NCBI GenBank assembly: GCA_944474755.1
Contig: OX104118.1
Coordinates: 87,527,860-87,591,859 of the forward strand
Direction of reading: 5' to 3'
Source: Limnoperna fortunei
Lineage: Eukaryota; Mollusca; Bivalvia; Mytilida; Modiolidae
DNA length: 64,000 bases
The position numbers and the translations under genes were made by a program. Shown here one piece after another: positions 34,655-43,601 of this stretch. Position 1 is the stretch's first letter, and each line of letters opens with the position of its first letter. The notes below the pieces were generated by a model. That model saw only the letters and a list, made by a program, of their open reading frames with translations, was not told where the DNA came from and did no database searches.

Positions 34655-37395
34655 ATGTCAATGGCACACAAGAAAGGCGTTTTGTTTAGGAAGGTTGATA
34701 TAAATGATTGCGAGTATGAGCAGTTATTGTTACTCCCAGGCGTGGGAAAGGCCACTGCTCAACATTTGTTAAAATTACAGGACAATAATATTTGTATCAC
34801 TAAAGAAATAGTTTGTAGAATTCCATACTTCAGGCCCAGTCCTGAGTTTTTTTAATCTGTTATATGGCCAGATCGTGTTGATTTAACACAGGTTGATAGG
34901 GACTGTGCTGATCTGTATAACACGTTGGAAAAAGCTGAGCGTGATTGCGCTGATGCATTGCTAGCTTTACACAGGCAACCTGGTGGAATCATTGGCAATG
35001 TCATTAAACAGGAAATTATAACAGACACTGGCAATTCGTACAAAACACACTTCCAAGACTATCACCACGATAAAGTTGAACAACCATACACATCCACACC
35101 ACTTGTTGGTAGACCGAACCAACAGTATAGCACACTTGACGATCATCCAAGTCGTCAACTTGAACATCTTCAACAACACAAAACTGTTGACCAACCATGT
35201 CAACAAACATTCCAACAGCACTTATTTGCTGAACAACCGTACCAGCAACTTGAACCATGGCAACAACAACAAATACTTGTTGACCGACCAAGTCAACCTC
35301 AACAGGTTCAACAGGAACAACGACTAGTTGACAGACCAAGTCAAATCCAACAAACGTTCCAACCCGTACTTGGTGACCGACCAAGTCGTGAACTTGAACT
35401 TCAACAACATACCATGGTTGACCGAAAAAGTCAACAACCATTTCAACATTACTCATTTGTTGACCGAACAAGTCAACAACCACAACAGAACATAATTGTT
35501 GATAGACCACATCAACAACAGTCAACTACCGACCGACCGAGTCAACAACAGCAACCATATACGTTTGTTTAACGACCATTTCAACAACCACTTCAACAGG
35601 TAACTAGTGACCAACTAGGACGTCAACAACTACTTCAACATACACTTGATGACCAATCAAGTCGACCACTTGAATTACCACAGTACACTTAATGGTTGAC
35701 CGACAACATCAACAACTACTTCAACATTCACTTGTCGACCAATCAAGCCAACAACAACTTGGATTACAACAACCTGCTGCAGTTGACCGACAACGACAAC
35801 AATCTTATGTTGACAGACCAAGTCAACAACAAGTTGAACACCATCAACAAATTGTATACCAAGGTCCACAACTTCAACAATTTCAACATCCACAACCACA
35901 TATGTTGCACGACAGACCATGTCAACACACGCAACAGCAGTCACTTGTTGACCGAATAAGTCAGCAAAACACACACCAACTGCACTCAACAGGTGAACAA
36001 CACTACACTTCAATGGAACAATATGCGCACCGTGAACATCTTTATCGTGAGAGACAACAACTACAGGGTCAGTACAAGGAATTGGAATATGAATATATGC
36101 AACTGCAACAAAAAGTTGCAGAGTTACAACTGGAACACCAACAACTTAACAAACCAACTGAGGCGACTAATCAGGGCAACACAGTGCCCAGACTACATCT
36201 TGACACACAAGACGACTCGGACACCGAGTATTATACACCACCAATGTCAAGGACCCAACTGTCATTTAATTCAGCACAATGCAGGAATGAACCGAATATC
36301 CAATCATCAGCGTTGAGTCCGTCAACCAGACTTACAGATGCTGGAAGTCTAGCACCACTGGTGTATGAAACATATACACCACCTAATGCAGATAACAGGC
36401 AAGAAAGGCCTACTAGACAGGATTTACTGCCACGGAGAAGGTTGCAAGCTAGAAGGCAGTCCAGTTCATCGTCCGAACGATCGGAAATACAGATTCCAGT
36501 AGCCCGTGACTATAATCAGGGGAGAAACCGACAAATTCAACCTCAGCAAAGGTCAACTCAGACACCTAGAGATTTGAAGTTCACAGGCAAGAACAAATCT
36601 GCTTGGAGATCTTTCTTCAGGAAGTTTAGTGAGTTTGTTACAACAAACGAACTGACAGAGCAGCAGAAACGAAGCCAACTCTGTTGGTGTTTGCAAGATG
36701 AGGCAAGCGATTATTACACCTTGTTGCTGGACCAAGATCCAAACATCTCATATAGCCGTGTCATACGGAAGATCGAAAAACGATTTGGTTACCAGGACTT
36801 ACCCCAAACCTTGAGGGCAGAGTTTAACAATAGTGCCCAGCGAAAAGGGGAAAGTATAGATGAATGGGCAGACCGCCTACAGTTGTTAGCTATCAGAGCG
36901 TTTGAAGGCGTCCCAGAAGATTTTGTCAAACAGTTATAGACCGCTTCTGTCAAGGATGTTCAGACAAACAGGCAGCGAAACATGCCTGTCACTCAAGACC
37001 AGAAACACTGGATGAAGCTCTGGATATAATTAAATACTTCCAGGAAACCAGTAAAGCTATAGACTCCAATCCAAGTGAAACACCAGTCAATCTCAATGAC
37101 CATTACGGATAAGAAGCCTGTTACAATTCAGGCATATAGCAGAAAACAAGACAGTACTGCTGAACAAATTTCATCACTCCAAGAACAAGTGAAATCTGTG
37201 GTTTCTAGTTTAGCCAAGATAACAGATACCTTTGTTGGCAACATAGGTGCAATGTCAAATAATATGACAGCTATTACTGAAGAGCTGAAGCAGCGTAAAC
37301 ATCAAAAAGCTGATACAAATAATAGACCATCTATACACAGAAGTCCATCCCCGAAATGGACACCAAAAGCGAATAGGAAATTCGAAAATGTATAA
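34655..37395 (+). pseudogene. gag: gag, interrupted by stops and frameshifts
   Basis: Four parts are visible. (1) From 34655 the start MSMAHKKG is followed by a helix-hairpin-helix motif, DINDCEYEQLLLLPGVGKAT, of the ComEA type (34697-34780). (2) From about 35090 to 35980 there are some 22 imperfect repeats of the type LVDRPSQQ. (3) A coiled coil lies near 36030-36160 (EHLYRERQQLQ, then YMQLQQKVAELQ). (4) A capsid-like Gag segment spans 36571 to about 37060 (LKFTGKNKSAWRSFF, then ASDYYTLLL, then SIDEWADRLQLLA). Breaks: TAA at 34853 and 35570, a frame change near 35690, a change near 36930 that reverts by about 37110, and TAA at 37393. A TQT motif (RSTQTP) lies just before the capsid part. Confidence 0.85.
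35090..35980 (+). repeat. DRPSQQ-coding repeat in gag
   Basis: About 22 imperfect copies of a 36-48-bp unit containing a GTTGACCGACCAAGTCAACA-like core. The repeat makes several frames, including the antisense ones, open, which explains the overlapping minus-strand ORFs here. Confidence 0.88.
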
Positions 37396-40300
37396 CAGCA
37401 ACAGGACTCGTACAAGCCTAATAGAGGAGACAAACAAGATCAACAGGCAGTCTGTTACAATTGTAACCAGCCAGGGCGCTACCGTAGAAATTGCCCAGAA
37501 CTAAAGGGTTCACCATTACCACAGAGAAAGAGGGTTAACTTCAGTAATGAGAAACAAAGGTACCCTACCAGACAGGGCAATAGACAAGATTACTACAAAA
37601 ATACCGAGTCCAGCGATGGAACTCTGGGAATAGGTAAACTGGGAACATCAACGATGCTAAGGGTCCCAGTGACAGTACATGGGTACCCAGTGATAGCAGT
37701 TCTGGATACAGCTGCAGAAGTAACAGTTATATCCGACGAGATATACAACAGTTTTAAGAACAAACCAAAACTCATTAGTGACGTTATCATGCATAATGCA
37801 GGGAGAGGATTTGAAATGCGTACTAAACGAACCATCCCTGTGGAACTAGGAATTGGACCACGTAGCTGGCGTGAAACGCTATATGTAGCACCAATTGACG
37901 ACGATATGTTGTTAGGTCTCGATTTCTTGAAGAAACACAATGCTATAGTGGACATCAGAAAGGACATATTATTTATGCATGGGGATACCATACCATTGCA
38001 TTATGGGAAAAGAGAATCCATGGAAATGTCGCAACCCAGGATATGTAGGGTGACAGTGGACAGACGTACTATCATACCCCCACACTTAGCAGTGCGACTA
38101 AGTTGTACATCAGACCAGATCAACAAAGAATATGTGGTTGAAACAATAGAACAGGAGCACCTGTTAGGAGCTAGAACAGTGTGCAATCCAGGTAGTCAAC
38201 CGGAACTATGTCTCATTAATGTCACTGAGGACAATATCATCCTTAAAAAGGGACAGCATATAGCAAATGCTGAGGAAATTTCAATTATTACTGGACCCCC
38301 CGTGGTGGGCCAGGTGAACACTATACAATACCAGGACAAACCTAATGTCAAGTTACCGGAATATTTACAACCGTTATTTGAGAAATCAACTGAAGAGGTG
38401 ACAGAAGGACAGAAAGTTAAATTGAAACAACTCTTATATGACTATAGAGATGTGTTTGCGAAGGATGACTTTGACCTCGGGAACTTTACAGAGATTGAGC
38501 ACGAAATTGACACAGGCACAGCAAGACCTGTCAAGCAGAGAATGCGTCGTACTCCATCATGCTTTGTGGACGAGGAGGAGCAGCATCTCAAGAAAATGCT
38601 AGATGCTGGAGTCATACAACCCTCTACATCGGAATGGGCATCCGCCCCAGTATTAATCCGGAAACGGAATGGTGGTCTGAGATGGTGCCTAGATTATAGG
38701 GCCTTGAATGCAGTCACAGTAAAGGATGTGTACTCATTGCCACTTATAGAGGAATGTTTGGATACACTTGCGGGAAACAAGTGGTACTCGAAACTTGATG
38801 CCAACAGCGCATACTGGCAAATCAGCATCAAACCAGAAGACCGCAAGAAGACAGCATTCGTCACAAAGTACGGACTATTTGAATGTGTGAAAATGAGCTT
38901 TGGACTATGCAATGCCCCAAGTACTTACGCTCGAGTCATGAACTTAGTTTTAAGGGGGCTCACATGGAAAACAGTGTTGGCTTTCCTAGATGTTATCCTA
39001 GTCTTAGGATCAGACTTTGATGATCACTTAGAAAACTTGAAACAAGTGTTCAAACGTTTCAGGAAATATGAACTTAAACTGAAACCCCGGAAATGTGAAT
39101 TATTCAAGACTTCAGTGGAATTTTTAGGACGAAAAATCACCAGCAATGGTATTCAGATTGGTCAGCAGCACATTGAACCAGTCATGAGCTGGCTTGTACC
39201 GACTTGCACCAAGGAAGTGGAACAATTCCTTGGGTTTGCGAATTATCATCGCAGTTTCATCAAGGATTATTCAAAAATTGCAGGACCATTGCATGACATC
39301 ACCGGAAAACAACAGTTTAAATGGATTGAGAGTCAACAGAACTCATTTGACCAAATTAAGTTGAAATTGACTTCAGCGCCAGTCTTGGCATTACCAACGA
39401 AACATGACAATTTTATCTTGGATACGGATGCGTTCGACAAGGCTATCGGAGCGGAACTTATACAAGTGCAAAATGGAAGGGAAAGGGTCATAGCTTATGG
39501 AAGCTTTGCTCTGACCCCAGAGCAACGTCGTTATTGCACGACTAGGAAAGAATTACTAGCGGTAATCAGGTTCACCAGGCAGTTTAGACATTATCTGCTT
39601 GGCAGGAATTTCACGGTCAGAACGGACCATAGCAGTTTAACCTGGTTATTAGGTTTCAAAGAACCGCAAGGTCAACTGGCAAGGTGGATGGAAGAACTCA
39701 GCCAGTATGACATGGATATCAAGCACCGTCCAGGTAGACTCCACGGAAATGCGGATGGACTTTCACGGATAGGAGAGAGTGAGGTACCATGCCCAGGTTT
39801 CCAGGCTGAACTGGAGTTATCGGATTTACCTTGCGGAGGTTGTACAAAGTGTGAGAAAGCACACCGTACTTGGAACAAATTTATGTATGAAGTTGATGAG
39901 GCAGTATCCCTGACTAGATACAGGAAATGCAGGGATAAGCCCATTCAGGACATTGCCGTTGCAATGATAACATTATTCAGTGTTGATGATCAATCAAGCA
40001 CACCATTGAAAAGTGACACTACACAGGAATGTACTGTGGACAATATATTGTTCACTACAAGCATGGACATATGCTCTGGTACCCGACCAGTGATATTGAC
40101 CGAGAGTGACAATTATTGTACAGTGACAGCCGTGTCACAGGAAGGAGGACTGTTAATAAGTGGATTCACAAGTGAAGAAATAAAACATGCTCAGTCTGAG
40201 GACCCGGATTTGACAATCATTCTAAACTGGTTAAGAGACAGCAAAGAACCAGCAGGAAACATCTTATTCTTAGCATCACCAGCAGCTAAAAACTACTATA

Positions 40301-41508
40301 TAAACAGATCAATGTTCTACTTGGATGACCAGGGGATATTGAGAAACATTCCAAAGAGGGAGGGAGCAGGAACTAGGTTAGTTGTCCCTGCTAGCCTGAG
40401 GGAGGAAGTACTAACTCTTTGTCACGAGTTACCGTCAGCTGGTCATGAAGGAACGGAGCGTACAATGGTCAGAATAAAAGACAAATACCATTGGTACAAT
40501 ATGTCGAAGGAAATAAGGAACTTCGTTGTAACATGCGACATATGCAGCAAGAATAAGAAACCAAATAGACATGCTAAGTGTAAAATGACACCGTATCATG
40601 CGGGTGCACCGATGGAACGTGTACACCTAGATTTCATGGGACCGTTGCCAAAGACTAAGAATGGGAACGAATACATTCTTATGATGGTAGACCAATTCAC
40701 AAAATGGACAGAGTGCATTCCGTTACCGTCCCAGACAGCGGAAGTAACGGCAAGAGCAGCCATTAATGAATTTTTCACCCGGTTTGGGTATCCATTCCAG
40801 ATCTTCACAGATCAAGGGAGAAACTTTGAAAGTTCACTATTCAAATCAGTGTGTGAACTCCTGAGAATACACAAGGCTAGGACAACACCTTACAGACCAT
40901 CGGCGAATGGTCAGGTTGAAAGGAAAAACAGAGTCCTCATGGACGCCGTTCGATGTTTTGTGGACGGCTCCCAGGACAATTGGGACGAGCACATTGCTCA
41001 GTTAGCAGGAGCTTTACGTTCATCTGTGAACAGAAACACAGGATTTACCCCTAACAGGCTCATGTTAGGCAGGGAAACAAATCAACCAGCAGAACTTATG
41101 TTCTCACATGGAATGGACAAATTGTACACCGGAAGCGATGAGTATATAGCTAGCTTGGAAACTGTTATTCGCAAATCTCACGAGATTGCCAGGAATACAC
41201 TGAATACGACTCAGAATAGGATGAAACGAGATCATGACATTAAAATCTTGGAACACCAATATAAGATTGGAGATCTAGTATACGTGCTAGACACAGCACA
41301 AGTAGTAGGGAAGAATAAAAAACTTAGTAGTCCGTGGAAAGGACTGGGGATAGTCGTACAAGTGATTACACCGTATGTTTACAAGATTAAGTTGCAGAAA
41401 GTTGTGTTCAACACAAATCATGATAGACTTAAAGCATGCAGGACAGGAAAATCCCAGCATGGCTGGAGAAAGCACAAAAGCGACTCCTCCAAGGAGAAAA
41501 CATTTTAA
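37396..41508 (+). CDS. pol: pol polyprotein: zinc knuckle, protease, RT, RNase H, integrase
   Basis: The frame is open from the stop at 37393-37395 to TAA 41506-41508; the first ATG is 37654 (residue 1 below). Upstream of it is a CCHC-type knuckle, CYNCNQPGRYRRNC (37453-37494), with Arg where His is expected. Retropepsin: LDTAAEVTV, D18. RT: LDANSAYW with D382, and FLDVILV at 38983-39003, where residue 447 is Val in the place of the second catalytic Asp. RNase H: D590, E633, D658. Integrase: H924 and H931 with C961 and C964 (zinc-binding), then D993, D1053 and E1089, i.e. a DD35E spacing. The C-terminal part (YKIGDLVYVLD, then SSPWKGLGIVVQV) is the usual post-integrase module. The integrase looks intact; the RT does not. 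The element probably depended on another copy for reverse transcription. Confidence 0.93.
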   Translation, partial: QQQDSYKPNRGDKQDQQAVCYNCNQPGRYRRNCPELKGSPLPQRKRVNFSNEKQRYPTRQGNRQDYYKNTESSDGTLGIGKLGTSTMLRVPVTVHGYPVIAVLDTAAEVTVISDEIYNSFKNKPKLISDVIMHNAGRGFEMRTKRTIPVELGIGPRSWRETLYVAPIDDDMLLGLDFLKKHNAIVDIRKDILFMHGDTIPLHYGKRESMEMSQPRICRVTVDRRTIIPPHLAVRLSCTSDQINKEYVVETIEQEHLLGARTVCNPGSQPELCLINVTEDNIILKKGQHIANAEEISIITGPPVVGQVNTIQYQDKPNVKLPEYLQPLFEKSTEEVTEGQKVKLKQLLYDYRDVFAKDDFDLGNFTEIEHEIDTGTARPVKQRMRRTPSCFVDEEEQHLKKMLDAGVIQPSTSEWASAPVLIRKRNGGLRWCLDYRALNAVTVKDVYSLPLIEECLDTLAGNKWYSKLDANSAYWQISIKPEDRKKTAFVTKYGLFECVKMSFGLCNAPSTYARVMNLVLRGLTWKTVLAFLDVILVLGSDFDDHLENLKQVFKRFRKYELKLKPRKCELFKTSVEFLGRKITSNGIQIGQQHIEPVMSWLVPTCTKEVEQFLGFANYHRSFIKDYSKIAGPLHDITGKQQFKWIESQQNSFDQIKLKLTSAPVLALPTKHDNFILDTDAFDKAIGAELIQVQNGRERVIAYGSFALTPEQRRYCTTRKELLAVIRFTRQFRHYLLGRNFTVRTDHSSLTWLLGFKEPQGQLARWMEELSQYDMDIKHRPGRLHGNADGLSRIGESEVPCPGFQAELELSDLPCGGCTKCEKAHRTWNKFMYEVDEAVSLTRYRKCRDKPIQDIAVAMITLFSVDDQSSTPLKSDTTQECTVDNILFTTSMDICSGTRPVILTESDNYCTVTAVSQEGGLLISGFTSEEIKHAQSEDPDLTIILNWLRDSKEPAGNILFLASPAAKNYYINRSMFYLDDQGILRNIPKREGAGTRLVVPASLREEVLTLCHELPSAGHEGTERTMVRIKDKYHWYNMSKEIRNFVVTCDICSKNKKPNRHAKCKMTPYHAGAPMERVHLDFMGPLPKTKNGNEYILMMVDQFTKWTECIPLPSQTAEVTARAAINEFFTRFGYPFQIFTDQGRNFESSLFKSVCELLRIHKARTTPYRPSANGQVERKNRVLMDAVRCFVDGSQDNWDEHIAQLAGALRSSVNRNTGFTPNRLMLGRETNQPAELMFSHGMDKLYTGSDEYIASLETVIRKSHEIARNTLNTTQNRMKRDHDIKILEHQYKIGDLVYVLDTAQVVGKNKKLSSPWKGLGIVVQVITPYVYKIKLQKVVFNTNHDRLKACRTGKSQHGWRKHKSDSSKEKTF

Positions 41509-41753
41509 CAGAGGAGAGTTCTCACACCAAGAAGGATAAAAAGTATTGCATTTGTAGAGGTCCGGACACTGGAGAAACAATGGTACAGTGTGACACTTGT
41601 AAGGAGTGGTACCATTTAACATGTGTGAACTTGTCAGCATTGGAGGCCGAGGAATTGGACACATATAAGTGTCCCAACTGTCAAGTAGTCGGGAGGAGGA
41701 ACTCCCCTCGAGGAAAGAGGGGGGAGACAGGAGAACAAATTCCACAGTGTTAG
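41436..41753 (+). CDS. PHD-finger extension of Pol (now in a shifted frame)
   Basis: 105 codons, overlapping the end of pol in another frame. From its start the protein continues the basic tail expected after the integrase module, so a one-base change near 41437 probably separated it from pol. It carries a C4-H-C3 PHD finger: C38-x-C40, C52-x2-C55, H60-x2-C63 and C79-x2-C82, with Tyr37 (YCICR) and Trp58 (KEWYH) at the aromatic-cage positions. The core MVQCDTCKEWYH strongly resembles PHD fingers that bind trimethylated Lys4 of histone H3, as in the KDM7/PHF8 group. By analogy with the chromodomain of chromoviral integrases, it may steer integration to chromatin bearing that mark. The function is inferred. 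Confidence 0.85.
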   Translation: MQDRKIPAWLEKAQKRLLQGENILTEESSHTKKDKKYCICRGPDTGETMVQCDTCKEWYHLTCVNLSALEAEELDTYKCPNCQVVGRRNSPRGKRGETGEQIPQC

Positions 41754-41840
41754 GGACTCTGTGGTCGGGGCGTGGCACCACCACTGAGGGGTTAGTCAGT
41801 TGTCACGGACAGTTTTTTATTGTTTAAGGTCTCTAATGGT

Positions 41841-41858
41841 CTCCTTTTATGTTGCAGG
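41841..41858 (+). promoter_or_regulatory. candidate 3' splice site in front of the third ORF
   Basis: A pyrimidine-rich tract followed by TTGCAG|G immediately precedes ATG 41859. Matching donors exist in the leader. Confidence 0.4.
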
Positions 41859-42791
41859 ATGTATAGATGCAGAGGAGGTGTGGTCAGGAATACGTTGTAT
41901 ATGGGCATGGGCCGAGGGGAGGAGTTGGGAGCGACGAGAGGGAGAGGGGTGACTGTCTCCCCTCACTCACCCGGGAGGGCCCCTGCTGTAAGGAGCAGAA
42001 CAGTGTCGACCCAGACTGAGGGGGAGGGATGCATGGATAAAACCACCCAGACAGTTGGGCTGTCGGCCGACAGACCCAAAGAGGTGGCCACACAGACTGA
42101 GTGTGAGAATCAGGACTATGAGGAGGTGGTTCTGGGCATCGTGCCAGATGAGGCCCCAGCACAGACTGGGAGGCAGGAGAAGCCAGCCCCCCAGATGAGG
42201 TCCCAGGCACAGACTGGAAGGCAGGAGAAGCCAGCCCCCCAGATGAGGTCCCAGGCACAGACGGGAAGGCAGGGGAAGTCAGCCACCTACCAACTGGGGC
42301 AGGTGGTGGTCAAGAGCCCTGCTCCAGTGTTGTCGGTTGTACCCAGACCAAGGGGGTACAACAACCACGATAGTTCCCCCTGCTTGATTCCGGGGTGCGG
42401 GCTCCGCACCAGGGGACTGCGGCGCCACGTGGTGTGTGAGCACCTGCCCAATCTCCTCACGGATAAACCCAGTGAGGCCCAACTAAAGTCGAGGGTGTTC
42501 CAGAGGGAGATAGGGTGCCTTCTCCAGTACATCACCCAGTTCTTCTGCGGTGACCAGGGCGTGATCACTGACCTGGTGGAGCTGGTGAATGGCTATGGGC
42601 GCATCCCGGACGCCAGTAAGATCAATGAGGAGGATGTGCCCAAGCTCAGGACCCTTTGCAGGGAGATGGGATGGAGGGTGCCAGGGCATTTTACCCTGCA
42701 CCCCATCAACTGTGAGGCGACCCTGTCCCACAGGCGGGTCATGATGGTCCTCCTGTCCCGGATGCCCGCCGAGAAGAGAGGAGGTAATTAA
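41859..42791 (+). CDS. third ORF with TQT motifs and a zinc-finger-like cluster
   Basis: 310 codons from ATG 41859, clearly more GC-rich than pol. Residues near the N-terminus include three TQT motifs (VSTQTE, KTTQTV, VATQTE), the consensus core of LC8 dynein-light-chain ligands. They are followed by three copies (the last partial) of a 16-residue repeat (AQTGRQEKPAPQMRSQ; DNA 42157-42290). A CLIPGC...RRHVVCEH cluster with zinc-finger-like Cys/His spacing comes next, then a helical C-terminal part of about 120 residues (REIGCLLQYITQFFC, DLVELVNGYGRIPD). There is no signal peptide or membrane segment, so it is not an Env. The upstream CTCCTTTTATGTTGCAG|G looks like a splice acceptor placed one base before the ATG, suggesting expression from a spliced message. 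The role is unknown; nucleic-acid binding is possible. Confidence 0.7.
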   Translation: MYRCRGGVVRNTLYMGMGRGEELGATRGRGVTVSPHSPGRAPAVRSRTVSTQTEGEGCMDKTTQTVGLSADRPKEVATQTECENQDYEEVVLGIVPDEAPAQTGRQEKPAPQMRSQAQTGRQEKPAPQMRSQAQTGRQGKSATYQLGQVVVKSPAPVLSVVPRPRGYNNHDSSPCLIPGCGLRTRGLRRHVVCEHLPNLLTDKPSEAQLKSRVFQREIGCLLQYITQFFCGDQGVITDLVELVNGYGRIPDASKINEEDVPKLRTLCREMGWRVPGHFTLHPINCEATLSHRRVMMVLLSRMPAEKRGGN

Positions 42792-43296
42792 GACCTGGAA
42801 GGCACCATGGGTTTGAGGAGCGGCAGAGAACAGCCTCAAGACAACATACCCAGCTAGAATGCGGGATTTTTCCACCATTGGCCGTCACCAGCAGGATGGT
42901 TGTATATATGTTCAACTCCAGGGAGGAGCGTCCTGCTGTGTGTCCCATCCTCTGATGGTTTTTTTTCTAACATGAACTTTTTGTATATAGTAGCGTAGAA
43001 AATTAGAAATTAGGAGAAGGGTAATGAATTGGTTCCATGTGATTTTCGTGAAAATGAATTTATTAGTCTTGGTTCTTGTGGTGCTTTCGCAGTGTCGTTG
43101 TGCCAGAGTATTGGACATGTTTTCTGTTCTTGTGGCGAGGAGTTGGTTGGTGTCGGCTGTTGGGTAGTGAGGAAGGAGATTGCCTCAGTGTATTTTACAT
43201 ATTATGTGAAGTGAAGGTTTGCCCAGTTCAGTCCCATGGTTACGGGGAGTAGTAGGCTAGGTGTCCTCAGTTGAACGGAACAGTGGTCCCGTCCCT
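42792..43296 (+). other. 3' non-coding part of the LTR element
   Basis: No ORF with coding character; GC content falls again. It leads into the polypurine tract. Confidence 0.5.
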
Positions 43297-43313
43297 AAGA
43301 AAACGGAGGGGGG
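43297..43313 (+). other. polypurine tract
   Basis: AAGAAAACGGAGGGGGG, 17 bases with one pyrimidine, directly in front of the TGTGG start of the 3' LTR: the expected plus-strand primer site. Confidence 0.8.
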
Positions 43314-43601
43314 TGTGGTGAAATTGGGCACTTCGCTGGTTTATGGGTAATTGTTCAGACCCGATCTCTTGTCCGGGGCGTCTCGGGGGTGTTCCAGAGA
43401 CCAACCATTGGTGGAGCGAAGAAGGCCGAGAGACACGAGAGGTTTCCCGCCACCACAAGAAGCTGTGACGTAATGAGCAGACAAAGAGACGCCATTGCAA
43501 GCGACAGCAGTTGTCAACTAATATCGATCAGGTAACATTGCACTGACACATTGCCCCAGGGTGAACCCTGTAACCCCCACCTACCGAAGGGAAATTATAC
43601 A
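43314..43601 (+). repeat. 3' LTR
   Basis: Starts TGTGGTGAAATTGGGC directly after the polypurine tract and ends TTATACA (short TGT...ACA ends). 43325-43601 matches the 5' LTR except for three bases. An AATAAA forms across its right border with flanking DNA. Confidence 0.93.

Larger units (their letters stand above)
33843..43601 (+). mobile_element. Ty3/gypsy-type LTR retrotransposon with PHD finger and third ORF
   Basis: The ~9.76-kb element has two direct LTRs, a PBS, a leader, broken gag, pol, a PHD-finger extension, an additional ORF and a polypurine tract. The 277 bp shared by both LTRs differ at three positions (C/G, T/C and T/C), about 1%, which suggests a recent insertion. No target-site duplication is visible. 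The last 11 bp expected at the left end are absent (see the 5' LTR). Pol order is PR-RT-RH-IN, which defines the Ty3/gypsy type. Coding lesions include stops at 34853, 35570 and 37393, frame changes near 35690, 36930-37075 and 41437, a zinc-knuckle His-to-Arg change and a Val in the RT catalytic pair. The copy is therefore not autonomous as read. Confidence 0.93.

Noticed and set aside
34967..36013. minus-strand ORFs of 84-169 codons rich in VDVVGQQ text
   Set aside because: They are antisense readings of the DRPSQQ repeat in gag; low complexity keeps several frames open.
41859..42791. Env glycoprotein in the third ORF
   Set aside because: The position fits, but there is no signal peptide, no membrane segment and no glycoprotein-like cysteine pattern.
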